From: an uncultured Eubacteriales bacterium
GTDB taxonomy: Bacteria > Bacillota > Clostridia > Oscillospirales > CAG-272
Length of the DNA: 18,141 bases
NCBI GenBank assembly: GCA_934503195.1
Contig: CAKSVM010000062.1
Location: 1-18,141 of the forward strand
Direction: 5' to 3'
Below are positions 8,112-15,039 of the stretch, in pieces (the first letter of the stretch is position 1; every line of letters starts with the position of its first letter). The position numbers and the translations under genes are program-made. The notes under the pieces are model-generated. The model was not told the DNA's origin and did not search any database. It saw only the letters and a list, made by a program, of their open reading frames with translations.

Positions 8112-9248
8112 ATGGATAACAACACCACTCCCGAGCTTACGCTCACTCCCTTCGAAAACACCGAAAAAGCTCCGGCCGCCGTCGCTCCCGAGGTCAAAAC
8201 CCCCGAACCCGAGCCTGAGATCGTGGTCAATCTCACGCCCGCCGAGCAGAAGATGGTCGCCGATTTCGCCTCGAAGATCGATATCACCGACCCGAACATC
8301 GTCCTCCAGTACGGCGCAGGATCCCAGCAGAAGATCGCGAATTTCTCCGACAGCGCGCTGGCCAACGTCCGCAACAAGGATCTCGGTGAGGTCGGCGACA
8401 TGATAACCAATCTTGTCGGCGAACTCAGAAACTTCGAGGACGACGAAAGCACGAAGGGCTTCCTCGGCTTCTTCAAGCGTCAGGGCAACAAGATCGAGCA
8501 GATGAAGTCAAAGTACGACAAGGCCGAGGTCAGCGTCGAAAAGATCGCCACCAGCCTTGAAGGGCATCAGGTCAGACTCATGAAGGACGTCGCGGTTCTC
8601 GATCAGCTTTACAACGTGAACCTCACGAACTTCAAGGAACTCTCGATGTACATTTTAGCCGGAAAGCAGAAGCTTGAGGAGGTTCAGAACACGACCCTCC
8701 CTGCGATGATCGAAAAGGCGAAGAAGTCAGGACTTCCCGAGGACACTCAGGCGGCAAACGACATGGCAAATATGTGCAACCGCTTTGAAAAGAAGATCCA
8801 CGACCTCGAACTCACCCGCGCGATCTCGATCCAGATGGCTCCGCAGATCAGACTCATTCAGAACAACGACACCGTGATGAGTGAGAAGATTCAGACAACG
8901 CTCGTCAACACGATCCCGCTCTGGAAGAGCCAGATGGTCATCGCTCTCGGACTCGCTCACTCGCAGGAAGCACTCAAGGCTCAGCAGCAGGTCACCGATC
9001 TCACAAACGAGCTTCTTAAGAAGAACGCCGAGACTCTGAAGGTTTCGACGATTGAGACCGCGAAGGCGTCCGAGCGCGGAATCGTCGATATCGAGACGCT
9101 GAAGCAGACGAACGAGACGCTTATCTCGACTCTCGACGAGGTTCTCCAGATTCAGAACGACGGCAAGACCAAACGCCGTGAGGCCGAGGCCGAGCTTTCG
9201 CGTATCGAAAACGAACTGAAGAACAAGCTTCTCGAAATGCGCAAATAA
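8112..9248 (+). CDS. telA: TelA-family toxic anion resistance protein
   Basis: This 378-residue soluble, almost entirely helical protein has a Pro/Glu-rich N-terminus (1-35). The body matches the TelA/KlaA family, with landmarks such as FFKRQGNKIEQM, KYDKAEVSVEKI, YILAGKQKLEE, RAISIQMAPQIRLIQ and IPLWKSQMVIALGL, and the last 80 residues are heptad-rich (coiled coil). The family is named for tellurite resistance on plasmids, but chromosomal copies paired with XpaC are widespread and their role is unsettled. AAAGG lies upstream of the ATG. Probably co-transcribed with the XpaC gene before it and the LemA-like gene after it (42-nt gap). Confidence 0.93.
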   Translation: MDNNTTPELTLTPFENTEKAPAAVAPEVKTPEPEPEIVVNLTPAEQKMVADFASKIDITDPNIVLQYGAGSQQKIANFSDSALANVRNKDLGEVGDMITNLVGELRNFEDDESTKGFLGFFKRQGNKIEQMKSKYDKAEVSVEKIATSLEGHQVRLMKDVAVLDQLYNVNLTNFKELSMYILAGKQKLEEVQNTTLPAMIEKAKKSGLPEDTQAANDMANMCNRFEKKIHDLELTRAISIQMAPQIRLIQNNDTVMSEKIQTTLVNTIPLWKSQMVIALGLAHSQEALKAQQQVTDLTNELLKKNAETLKVSTIETAKASERGIVDIETLKQTNETLISTLDEVLQIQNDGKTKRREAEAELSRIENELKNKLLEMRK

Positions 9249-9290
9249 ACCGCCCGCGAGGGTTTTGCCGATTTCAAAAGGAGAAACAAA

Positions 9291-9836
9291 TTGAAACTAC
9301 TGAAAAAGGCCCCGATAGCGATACTTATAATGGTCGCCGTCATACTGGCGTCGGGAGTTCTCGGATGCCGCAGGTCGCTGCTTTCGGTCAGAAACACCGC
9401 TGAGGATCGCTTCTACAACGGCGACGGCGACGGAAGCTCGATTCAGAGCGACCTTGAATACATCGGCGCGACGGCAAACAATCTGAAAACGATCGCCGTC
9501 CGCTACATAGATTCGAACGACAAAACGATAACCGATCTCACCGAGGCGCGCGCCGCACTCGCCTCGACCAAGACGATTTCCGACAAGTACGCGGCGGCTC
9601 AGAGACTATACGACGCCGTCACCGCGCTTCATGACGCGCTTGATCCCGACAAGATGAACTCGACCGACAAGAACTTCAGATCAAGTCTCTATGACGATAT
9701 CCGTTCGGCGATGCAGAGAATCTCGCACAGCGATTACAACGACGCCGCACGGGAATTCAACGCGCTTCTGGGACATTTCCCGGCAAAGCTCGTCGCCGAT
9801 ATGGCCGGAATCGAACCTCTGCCGCTTTACGGCTGA
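9291..9836 (+). CDS. LemA-like lipoprotein or membrane-anchored protein
   Basis: This 181-residue protein starts at TTG, with AAAGGAG 7 nt upstream and no nearer ATG. A hydrophobic N-terminus (8-25) ends in VLGC, a plausible but not ideal lipobox with Cys26. The rest has LemA-family character: an N-terminal helix with SIQSDLEYIGATANNLKTIA (about 50-69), a middle helical hairpin, and a C-terminus reading YNDAAREFNALLGHFP followed by GIEPLPLYG, a shape shared with LemA. LemA-like genes commonly sit next to TPM-domain genes, and here one follows after 54 nt. Function of the family is unknown; it is thought to be envelope-associated. Confidence 0.75.
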   Translation: MKLLKKAPIAILIMVAVILASGVLGCRRSLLSVRNTAEDRFYNGDGDGSSIQSDLEYIGATANNLKTIAVRYIDSNDKTITDLTEARAALASTKTISDKYAAAQRLYDAVTALHDALDPDKMNSTDKNFRSSLYDDIRSAMQRISHSDYNDAAREFNALLGHFPAKLVADMAGIEPLPLYG

Positions 9837-9890
9837 TAAAACTCCGCGGATATCAAACCATCACCAGATTATACTGAAAGGAAACGTTCA

Positions 9891-10896
9891 TTGAAAAAAC
9901 TCAATCTCGCCGCCGTGGTCTTCGTGCTGCTCGCGGCGATTTTGTGTCTTATGACACCCGCGCTCGCCGTGGATTATCCCGAGCCGAGCGACGACTTCTA
10001 CGTTCTTGACAACTCAAAGATTCTCACCGATGAGACGAAGGATTACATCATCGCTAAAAAGCGACGCGACCGGCGCGCAGATCGTCATCCTGACCGAGGA
10101 TTTCGTCCCCGACGGCAAACTCGAAAACTACGCCTACAACGTCTTCAATAAATGGGGCATCGGCTCGAAGGACAAGAACAACGGCATCCTTCTGCTGATC
10201 TCGATCGGCGACGACGACTACTGGTGCACCGAGGGAAAGGGGCTCGAAAAATCGCTTTCGAGCGGCGAGATCGGAAACATTCTCGAAAAGTATCTCGAGC
10301 CCGATTTCGCGAAACAGAACTACGACGCCGGAATAAAGAAGGTCTTCGACGCGCTTCTCACCGCGGTCGGTGAAATTTACGGCTATTCGCCGGAGATTTC
10401 GTCCGGGAACCCGTCCGGAACGCTGATCTCGCCCGATTACATCGACTCCGCTCACGCGAACGGCTCAAACGGGTACTATGAGACGTCAGGCGGATATTAT
10501 GAATACGATAACGGATATCATGGCGGCGCCGCGCGTATCCCGTCTTTCTTCGGAATGATCGTCATAGTCATCGCGGTTTTCATAATCATCCGCGCGTTCG
10601 CGGGAAACAGCGGCTGTCCCGGATGTCTTTTCGGCTGGTCGCTCTTCGGGCATAATGACCGCCGGCCCCCGCGCGGCCCCGGTGGATTCGGAGGCCCACG
10701 TCCGCCCCATTCAGGAGGTTTCGGACGTCCGGGCGGCGGCTTCGGCGGATCACGAGGCGGTTTCGGCGGATCCGGCGGATCGCGCGGGGGCCGCTCCGGC
10801 GGTTTCGGCGGAGGCGGGCGCACCGGAGGCTTTGGCGGGGGCTCACGCGGCGGAGGCGGCTCGACCCGCGGCGGCGGAGCCGGACGCAGGCACTGA
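9891..10896 (+). pseudogene. TPM-domain (YgcG-type) secreted/membrane protein, frameshifted (possibly a sequence error)
   Basis: From a TTG start with AAAGG upstream, the first frame gives a clear signal peptide (1-26, ending TPALA) and the start of a TPM domain (DDFYVLDNSKILTDETKDYIIAK). At the A5 run 10056-10060 the homologous sequence moves to the +1 frame, continuing SDATGAQIVILTEDF through the TPM core (NKWGIGSKDKNNGILLLIS, DYWCTEGKGLEK), a membrane segment (GMIVIVIAVFIIIRAF) and an extremely Gly/Arg-rich tail to 10896. Removing one A restores a single protein of about 335 residues. A true mutation and an assembly error are indistinguishable here. TPM proteins of this type (signal peptide, TPM, membrane helix, Gly-rich tail) are widespread and of unsettled function; LemA next door is their usual partner. 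Confidence 0.85.
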
Positions 10897-10932
10897 TTTC
10901 AAAGGCCCGCCCGCGCTGTCAGACGCGTTGAC

Positions 10933-10970
10933 AAGAATACGCCGCGGCACAGGCGCCGCGGTGTATTCTT
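10933..10970 (+). terminator. Strong hairpin after the TPM gene, possible terminator
   Basis: A 15-bp stem with one G-T pair (10933-10947 with 10956-10970, AAGAATACGCCGCGG arm) and an 8-nt loop lies 37 nt after the stop codon. It has no clear T-run, so its termination strength is uncertain. Confidence 0.5.
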
Positions 10971-11009
10971 GAAAATACGATTTTATACACCGGGCTCCAA
11001 GGAGACAAT

Positions 11010-11678
11010 ATGAAGATCGAAAACAACATAATAAGGCATTATCTTAAGGACGCGTATTTCATCACCGGCACGGCATACGCCGGAAAGTCCACCGCCGTGA
11101 AGCTGCTCGCGGATCGCTACGGCCTGATACTCCGCGGCGAAAACTACCACATGGCCGTCTCTGAGGACGTCGCGACGCCGGAACATCAGCCTGATATCTG
11201 TTTCACGAAAGACCTTGACGACTGGAGAAAGTTTGTCACCCGCGCACCGGAGGAATACGAACGCTGGGTCTACAGCGTCGGACGTGAGGCGGCGGAATTC
11301 GAGGTCGCGGAACTGATAAGGCTCTCGGGGCGCGGAAAAGTGATAGTCGACACAAACATTCCGCTGGATATTCTGAAGGAAATCACCGACTATGATCATG
11401 TCGCGGTAATGCTGGTGCCCGGTTCGATGAGCGTCGGACGTTTCTTTGACCGCGATGACCCCGAGAAGCGGTTCATCCTGAGCGTCATCAACAGCTGCGA
11501 ACATCCGGACGAGGTACTTGAGAACTACAAAAACGGGCTCGCGCTGATAAACAGTCAAAAGCACTATGACGAGTATCTGAACAGCGGATTCTTTACGCTG
11601 ATCCGTGAGGACAACGGCCGGGACACACGCGAGGAAGTCGCCGACAAGCTCGCGCGGCACTTCGGCTTCATAAACTGA
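11010..11678 (+). CDS. P-loop NTPase, kinase-like, unknown substrate
   Basis: This 222-residue protein has a Walker A motif GTAYAGKST (20-28) at the end of the first beta strand, and a candidate Walker B strand VIVDTNIP (110-117). Its size and single P-loop resemble small-molecule kinases (shikimate, cytidylate or aminoglycoside/nucleoside kinase-like) rather than AAA+ ATPases. I cannot name the family. AAGGAG precedes the ATG. It stands between the hairpin at 10933-10970 and the AadA-like gene with a 90-nt gap, so it may or may not share a transcript with the latter. No membrane segments. Confidence 0.75.
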   Translation: MKIENNIIRHYLKDAYFITGTAYAGKSTAVKLLADRYGLILRGENYHMAVSEDVATPEHQPDICFTKDLDDWRKFVTRAPEEYERWVYSVGREAAEFEVAELIRLSGRGKVIVDTNIPLDILKEITDYDHVAVMLVPGSMSVGRFFDRDDPEKRFILSVINSCEHPDEVLENYKNGLALINSQKHYDEYLNSGFFTLIREDNGRDTREEVADKLARHFGFIN

Positions 11679-11767
11679 TTCGCTTCAGGCGAACGAAAAT
11701 CCGGCGGAACGGCCGGACGGTTCAACCGCCGCGGCGTTTACGCTGACACTTGATTCGTAGAATAGAA

Positions 11768-12565
11768 ATGAAATTACTTGGATACGGTGAGCTTCCCGGC
11801 GACATAAACGGACAGATCGAATCGGTCACGGAGCTCTGGAAATCCCGCCTTGGCGATGACATTACCGGAATCTATCTTCACGGCTCGATCGCGCTCGGGG
11901 CGTTCCTGCCGTCGTCGGGCGATATCGACATCCTCGTCGTCACAAAATCCGGAATCCCGGCAGAAACGCGGCTTGAGATCGCGAAAGACATAATCGCGGT
12001 CGATAACCTTCCCTGTCCGCTTGAAATGTCCGCCGTCACGCTTTCCGATCTCATGAGCTGGAAGGATCCCGGAAACTGCGTCTTCCACTACAGCGATTTC
12101 TGGCGCGAACGCTACGAAAAGCGGTTCAAAGACGGCTCTTCAGAATGCTTCGTCGCCGATCACGACTTTCCCGATCACGACGTCACAAGCCACATAAGAC
12201 TCATAAAGGAGCGCGGAATCGTACTCTATGGACGTCCGATCAATGAAATCTTCCCTGACATCCCCGACGACGAGTTCTTCGCGGCGATAAGCGTGGACAT
12301 CGACGACTACGATTTCCACTCCTACGCGCCGCGATACCTTTCGAGCAACATACTGATTCTCGGCCGGATTCTCTCGTTCAGACATGAAAAAAGAATCCTC
12401 TCGAAATACGAAGCCGGACTCTGGATGGCCGATCATGTTCCGGCAGAGCTCAGATATCTCCCCAAGGCCGCGACGAGGGTCTGGTACGGCGGCGGGAGCT
12501 TCGACTTTCCCGAGGACGATCTCGAAAAACTGCGCGAATTTCTCATAAAGGAGATTAAAAAATGA
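11768..12565 (+). CDS. AadA/ANT-like aminoglycoside nucleotidyltransferase-family protein
   Basis: This 265-residue protein has the nucleotidyltransferase signature LHGSIALGAF (37-46) followed by GDIDILVVT (51-59) with metal-binding Asp52 and Asp54, and Glu86 in PLEMSAV matching the catalytic glutamate position of AadA. The C-terminal half contains YGRPINEIFPDIP (154-166) and LILGRILSFRHEKRILSKYEAG (196-217 by span), typical of the AadA C-terminal helical domain. The ATG at 11768 is preferred; a TTG at 11750 would add six residues, and neither start has a strong ribosome site. Its stop overlaps the next gene's start (ATGA). Whether it modifies an aminoglycoside or an endogenous substrate cannot be told; no mobile-element sequence flanks it, so acquired resistance is not supported. 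Confidence 0.85.
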   Translation: MKLLGYGELPGDINGQIESVTELWKSRLGDDITGIYLHGSIALGAFLPSSGDIDILVVTKSGIPAETRLEIAKDIIAVDNLPCPLEMSAVTLSDLMSWKDPGNCVFHYSDFWRERYEKRFKDGSSECFVADHDFPDHDVTSHIRLIKERGIVLYGRPINEIFPDIPDDEFFAAISVDIDDYDFHSYAPRYLSSNILILGRILSFRHEKRILSKYEAGLWMADHVPAELRYLPKAATRVWYGGGSFDFPEDDLEKLREFLIKEIKK

Positions 12566-13146
12566 TACCGACAAGAACCGAAGCCGAAAGAATCCTCGCC
12601 GAATCCGAGCCGATGAATCCCGGGAACTGGGGAACTCACAGCCGGCTCGCGGCGCACTGCGCCGAATCGATCGCGGCGGCCTGCGGACTTGACCCCGAAA
12701 AGGCGTATATCGTCGGACTTCTGCACGACATCGGCCGGAGATTCGGAAAGCGTCATCTCGGCCACGTGTCTGACGGATACAGCTACATGATGTCGCTCGG
12801 ATACGACGAGGCCGCGAAGATCTGCCTGACGCATTCCTTCCATGACTACACGCTCAGGAACTACATCGGAAAAATCGACACAACCGATGAGGAAACCGCG
12901 CTTATCACAAACGAGCTTGCGAAGGTGATTCCCGACGACTACGATCGGCTTATACAGCTCTGCGACGCGATGGCCGGTGGAGAATGTATCCTCAATATCG
13001 AAGACCGCATAGCCGACGTGGAACGCCGCTACGGCGCGTATCCCGAGTCGAAGCGGAACTCTATCCTCGCGCTGAGGAGATACTTTGAGGAAAAATCCGG
13101 ACGGGATATTTATGAGATTGTGGATAAGGATAATTTCAGGTTGTGA
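12562..13146 (+). CDS. HD-domain metal-dependent phosphohydrolase
   Basis: This 194-residue protein has an HD-superfamily metal site: His26 in THSRLAAH, His55-Asp56 in LLHDIGRR, His91 in LTHSFHD and Asp135 in QLCDAM. Family members hydrolyse phosphoesters of nucleotides or related compounds. AAAGGAG at the end of the upstream gene and the ATGA overlap show translational coupling to the AadA-like gene, so the two products are expected to be made in step. One idea is that the hydrolase removes or processes the nucleotidylated product, but this is only inference. Cytoplasmic; no extra domains. Confidence 0.85.
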   Translation: MIPTRTEAERILAESEPMNPGNWGTHSRLAAHCAESIAAACGLDPEKAYIVGLLHDIGRRFGKRHLGHVSDGYSYMMSLGYDEAAKICLTHSFHDYTLRNYIGKIDTTDEETALITNELAKVIPDDYDRLIQLCDAMAGGECILNIEDRIADVERRYGAYPESKRNSILALRRYFEEKSGRDIYEIVDKDNFRL

Positions 13147-13192
13147 GAATAACCGGTAACGAATAGTCCGCCGCGTTCGCGGCAATAAGGAA

Positions 13193-13224
13193 ACTGCCCG
13201 CCGTGGATTTTCACGGCGGGCAGT
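13193..13224. terminator. Terminator between convergent genes
   Basis: A perfect 13-bp stem (13193-13205 with 13212-13224, ACTGCCCGCCGTG arm) with a 6-nt loop. The T-rich flank (TTTCCTTATT) lies on the minus-strand side, so it mainly serves the minus gene at 13227, and probably both. Confidence 0.78.
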
Positions 13225-13226
13225 CC

Positions 13227-14687
13227 TCAGTCAAGCGCGAGCAGTTTCTGGGATATTCTCAGAGTGACTTCTGAGTAGTAAAGTGCTTCTTTTTCGTTAA
13301 GTTCACCATCATCAAGCGCGTCCATCTTTGACATCATATCAGCGTATTTTGTCAGATACTTCATGTAATCCGCAAGCATCGTCACCGGATTACCGGACTC
13401 GGAATATTTCTCCATGAAGGCTATGTACTCATCAAAGAATTTTTCATAGCTGTCCATCGCGTCCTTGAACTCTTTGCGCATACCGTCGACCGTTTCCGAG
13501 CTGTTCTGTGTCTCGGATTTTGCTGACGCGGTCGTCTCGATCGGCTCAGGCGCGGCGGTGGTTTCGGAAGGCGCGGACACATTGGTCGTCCCCTCTTTTT
13601 CCGGCTCGCTTATTGATATCATGATCGTGTCAAACCCGAGATACCGGATACTGAGACTGTATCCATCGGAATTTTCGGCGGTGTAATAGTTTTCCGAGCG
13701 GTTGTGATTCACATTGAACCCGGCGTTTTCGCAGAGCTTCGAATATTCGCTCATAGCGTCCTTCGACATTTTTCCAACGTGGATTTCAAAAAGACCGCTT
13801 TTATCGTAAATAACCCTTCCGGTATCAGATTCCGGAGCCGGAATCAACGTCGCGATCCCGCTTTGAGGCCACTCAAATTGACTCATTTTTTCAGGAGCTT
13901 CAAGTCTGACGCTTATTTCCCCATTGTACTCGTAATATGAAAGCGACAATTTATAACCGTCGGGGTTATACGCGTCATATCCGGTATCGTTTTTGTCCGA
14001 CTCGATCGTGTAGCCATAATCCTCGCACGACTTCACATACTTCCGGTAATCGTCCTTTGCCGCCTCAGGCAGCGTCAAATAGAGCTGTTCATCCGAATTA
14101 AGGTGTATCTCGCCATAAAGCTTCGGAGTCTCTGGCAGCTTTTCGCAAAGCGCGATGTCTGACCATTCGAATTTTTCGCTCCGGTTCGAGGGCGGAGAAT
14201 TCAACGTGAATCCACAGAACGGAATAATCATCACGAATCCGATTATCGCTAACAGGACATAAAGCTTACGGAATTTTACCTTGAAAACCTGCATCCCGAT
14301 CAGCCACGCCGCGGTGTATATGATCCCCTGAGCCAGCGCGATGACTCCGGCTATGGAAAATCCGCCTGACAGGCTTACAAAAGCGACGAGAAATGAGATT
14401 ATCGCGAATATCACGAGTATCTTCGAGAGCTTTCCTTTCTTGAACGCCTTCAAAAGCTCCTTGTCGTCGGCCGCTCTGTCCCTTTCTATCTCATGTTTCA
14501 GACGTTCTGACTCAATCTGCCGTTTTCCCGACTCGACCTCTTTGTACGCGTCCTGCCGGATCCTCTCGGTCTTTACCGCGTCGCTCTCGTCGACAAGCTC
14601 GGTTGTGCCGCAGTACGGACAGATCAGCATTTTTCCGTCCTTGCTGAGAATCATGTCGCCATCGCATTTCTTGCATTTCATTGTCAT
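13227..14687 (-). CDS. Zinc-ribbon membrane protein with duplicated extracytoplasmic domain and DUF6591-like C-terminus
   Basis: This 486-residue protein starts at 14687 behind GGGGAG; the longer frame to 14705 would need a TTG inside that ribosome site. In order: a zinc ribbon (Cys5, Cys8, Cys23, Cys26); a charged helical, probably coiled-coil segment (35-88); three hydrophobic segments (about 89-105, 110-131, 141-161); two homologous domains (about 173-263 and 271-363), each beginning F-E-W, with a Y/C/G pattern (YRKYVKSCEDYGY and YSKLCENAGF) and ending EAPEK or SEPEK; a Ser/Thr/Glu/Pro linker (365-400); and a helical C-terminal domain (402-486) resembling DUF6591 (EFKDAMDSYEKFFDEY, ending YYSEVTLRISQKLL). 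Function unknown; the layout suggests an envelope protein with a cytosolic metal-binding end. Confidence 0.82.
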   Translation of the reverse strand: MTMKCKKCDGDMILSKDGKMLICPYCGTTELVDESDAVKTERIRQDAYKEVESGKRQIESERLKHEIERDRAADDKELLKAFKKGKLSKILVIFAIISFLVAFVSLSGGFSIAGVIALAQGIIYTAAWLIGMQVFKVKFRKLYVLLAIIGFVMIIPFCGFTLNSPPSNRSEKFEWSDIALCEKLPETPKLYGEIHLNSDEQLYLTLPEAAKDDYRKYVKSCEDYGYTIESDKNDTGYDAYNPDGYKLSLSYYEYNGEISVRLEAPEKMSQFEWPQSGIATLIPAPESDTGRVIYDKSGLFEIHVGKMSKDAMSEYSKLCENAGFNVNHNRSENYYTAENSDGYSLSIRYLGFDTIMISISEPEKEGTTNVSAPSETTAAPEPIETTASAKSETQNSSETVDGMRKEFKDAMDSYEKFFDEYIAFMEKYSESGNPVTMLADYMKYLTKYADMMSKMDALDDGELNEKEALYYSEVTLRISQKLLALD

Positions 14688-14710
14688 AAAGAATCTCCCC
14701 TTCAAAGTTA

Positions 14711-14742
14711 AAATAAAAAAGTGCGCTCGCGAAGGAACGCAC
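14711..14742 (-). terminator. Intrinsic terminator inside the leader of the zinc-ribbon gene (possible attenuator)
   Basis: Read on the minus strand, GTGCGTTC pairs with GAGCGCAC (8 bp including one G-T, loop CTTCGC; 14742-14721), immediately followed by TTTTTT. It sits only 24 nt before the ATG, downstream of the likely promoter at 14876-14904, so transcription must read through it to express the gene. An upstream GGAAC can pair with its GTTCC, giving a mutually exclusive fold. Confidence 0.7.
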
Positions 14743-14761
14743 CGAAAAAGCGAGTTCCCTC

Positions 14762-14875
14762 ATTGTTGCGACACAAGCTTTTCCTATCTATAGGTATAAG
14801 CAAAGAGAGAAAACACCTTTTACCATAGTATTTTCCCATAGATAGGCCAAAGCTATTTACTTGTGTCGCAATAAT
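14762..14875 (-). ncRNA. Candidate structured leader RNA or small RNA (long inverted repeat)
   Basis: Outer arms of 16 bp (14762-14777 and 14860-14875, core TTGCGACACAAG, one mismatch) enclose a second 12-bp stem (14783-14794 with 14835-14846, CCTATCTATAGG arm, one G-T), an asymmetric internal loop (5 versus 13 nt) and a 40-nt AT-rich apical region. The promoter at 14876-14904 would start transcription near 14869, inside the outer arm, and an intrinsic terminator follows at 14711-14742, so the segment is a self-contained ~160-nt transcription unit. It matches no riboswitch or small RNA I can recognise. A short inverted-repeat mobile element is an alternative, though no flanking target duplication is seen. 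Confidence 0.55.
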
Positions 14876-14904
14876 ATTATAACACATCCGGAAAACTTTT
14901 TCAA
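14876..14904 (-). promoter_or_regulatory. Sigma-A promoter of the structured leader and zinc-ribbon gene
   Basis: On the minus strand, TTGAAA (14904-14899) and TATAAT (14881-14876) are 17 bp apart. The rest of the 14688-15039 gap (14905-14976) is AT-rich and shows nothing else. Confidence 0.8.
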
Positions 14905-14976
14905 GTGATTTTTCGATTTTTCAGATTTTTTGTGTATTCAGCGCAATAAACAAATCCGGCGCAGCGATTATATGTG

Positions 14977-15013
14977 CAGAAAAGCGACAGCCTTAACGGC
15001 TGCCGCTTTTCTG
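14977..15013 (-). terminator. Terminator of the dehydratase gene
   Basis: A 16-bp stem with one mismatch (14977-14992 with 14998-15013) and a 5-nt loop. On the minus strand the GCGGCAGCC/GGCTGTCGC core is followed by TTTTCTG, starting 27 nt after the stop codon at 15040. Confidence 0.8.
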
Positions 15014-15039
15014 ATATGTTTTTTCGTAAATTCCCCGAC

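Noticed and set aside
10055..10061. Programmed -1 ribosomal frameshift at T AAA AAG in the TPM gene
   Set aside because: The downstream homologous frame is +1, not -1, so slippage at this site would give the wrong frame.
14762..14875. Insertion sequence or miniature transposon ends
   Set aside because: There is no flanking target-site duplication and the promoter and terminator fit a transcription unit. Kept only as an alternative in the feature entry.
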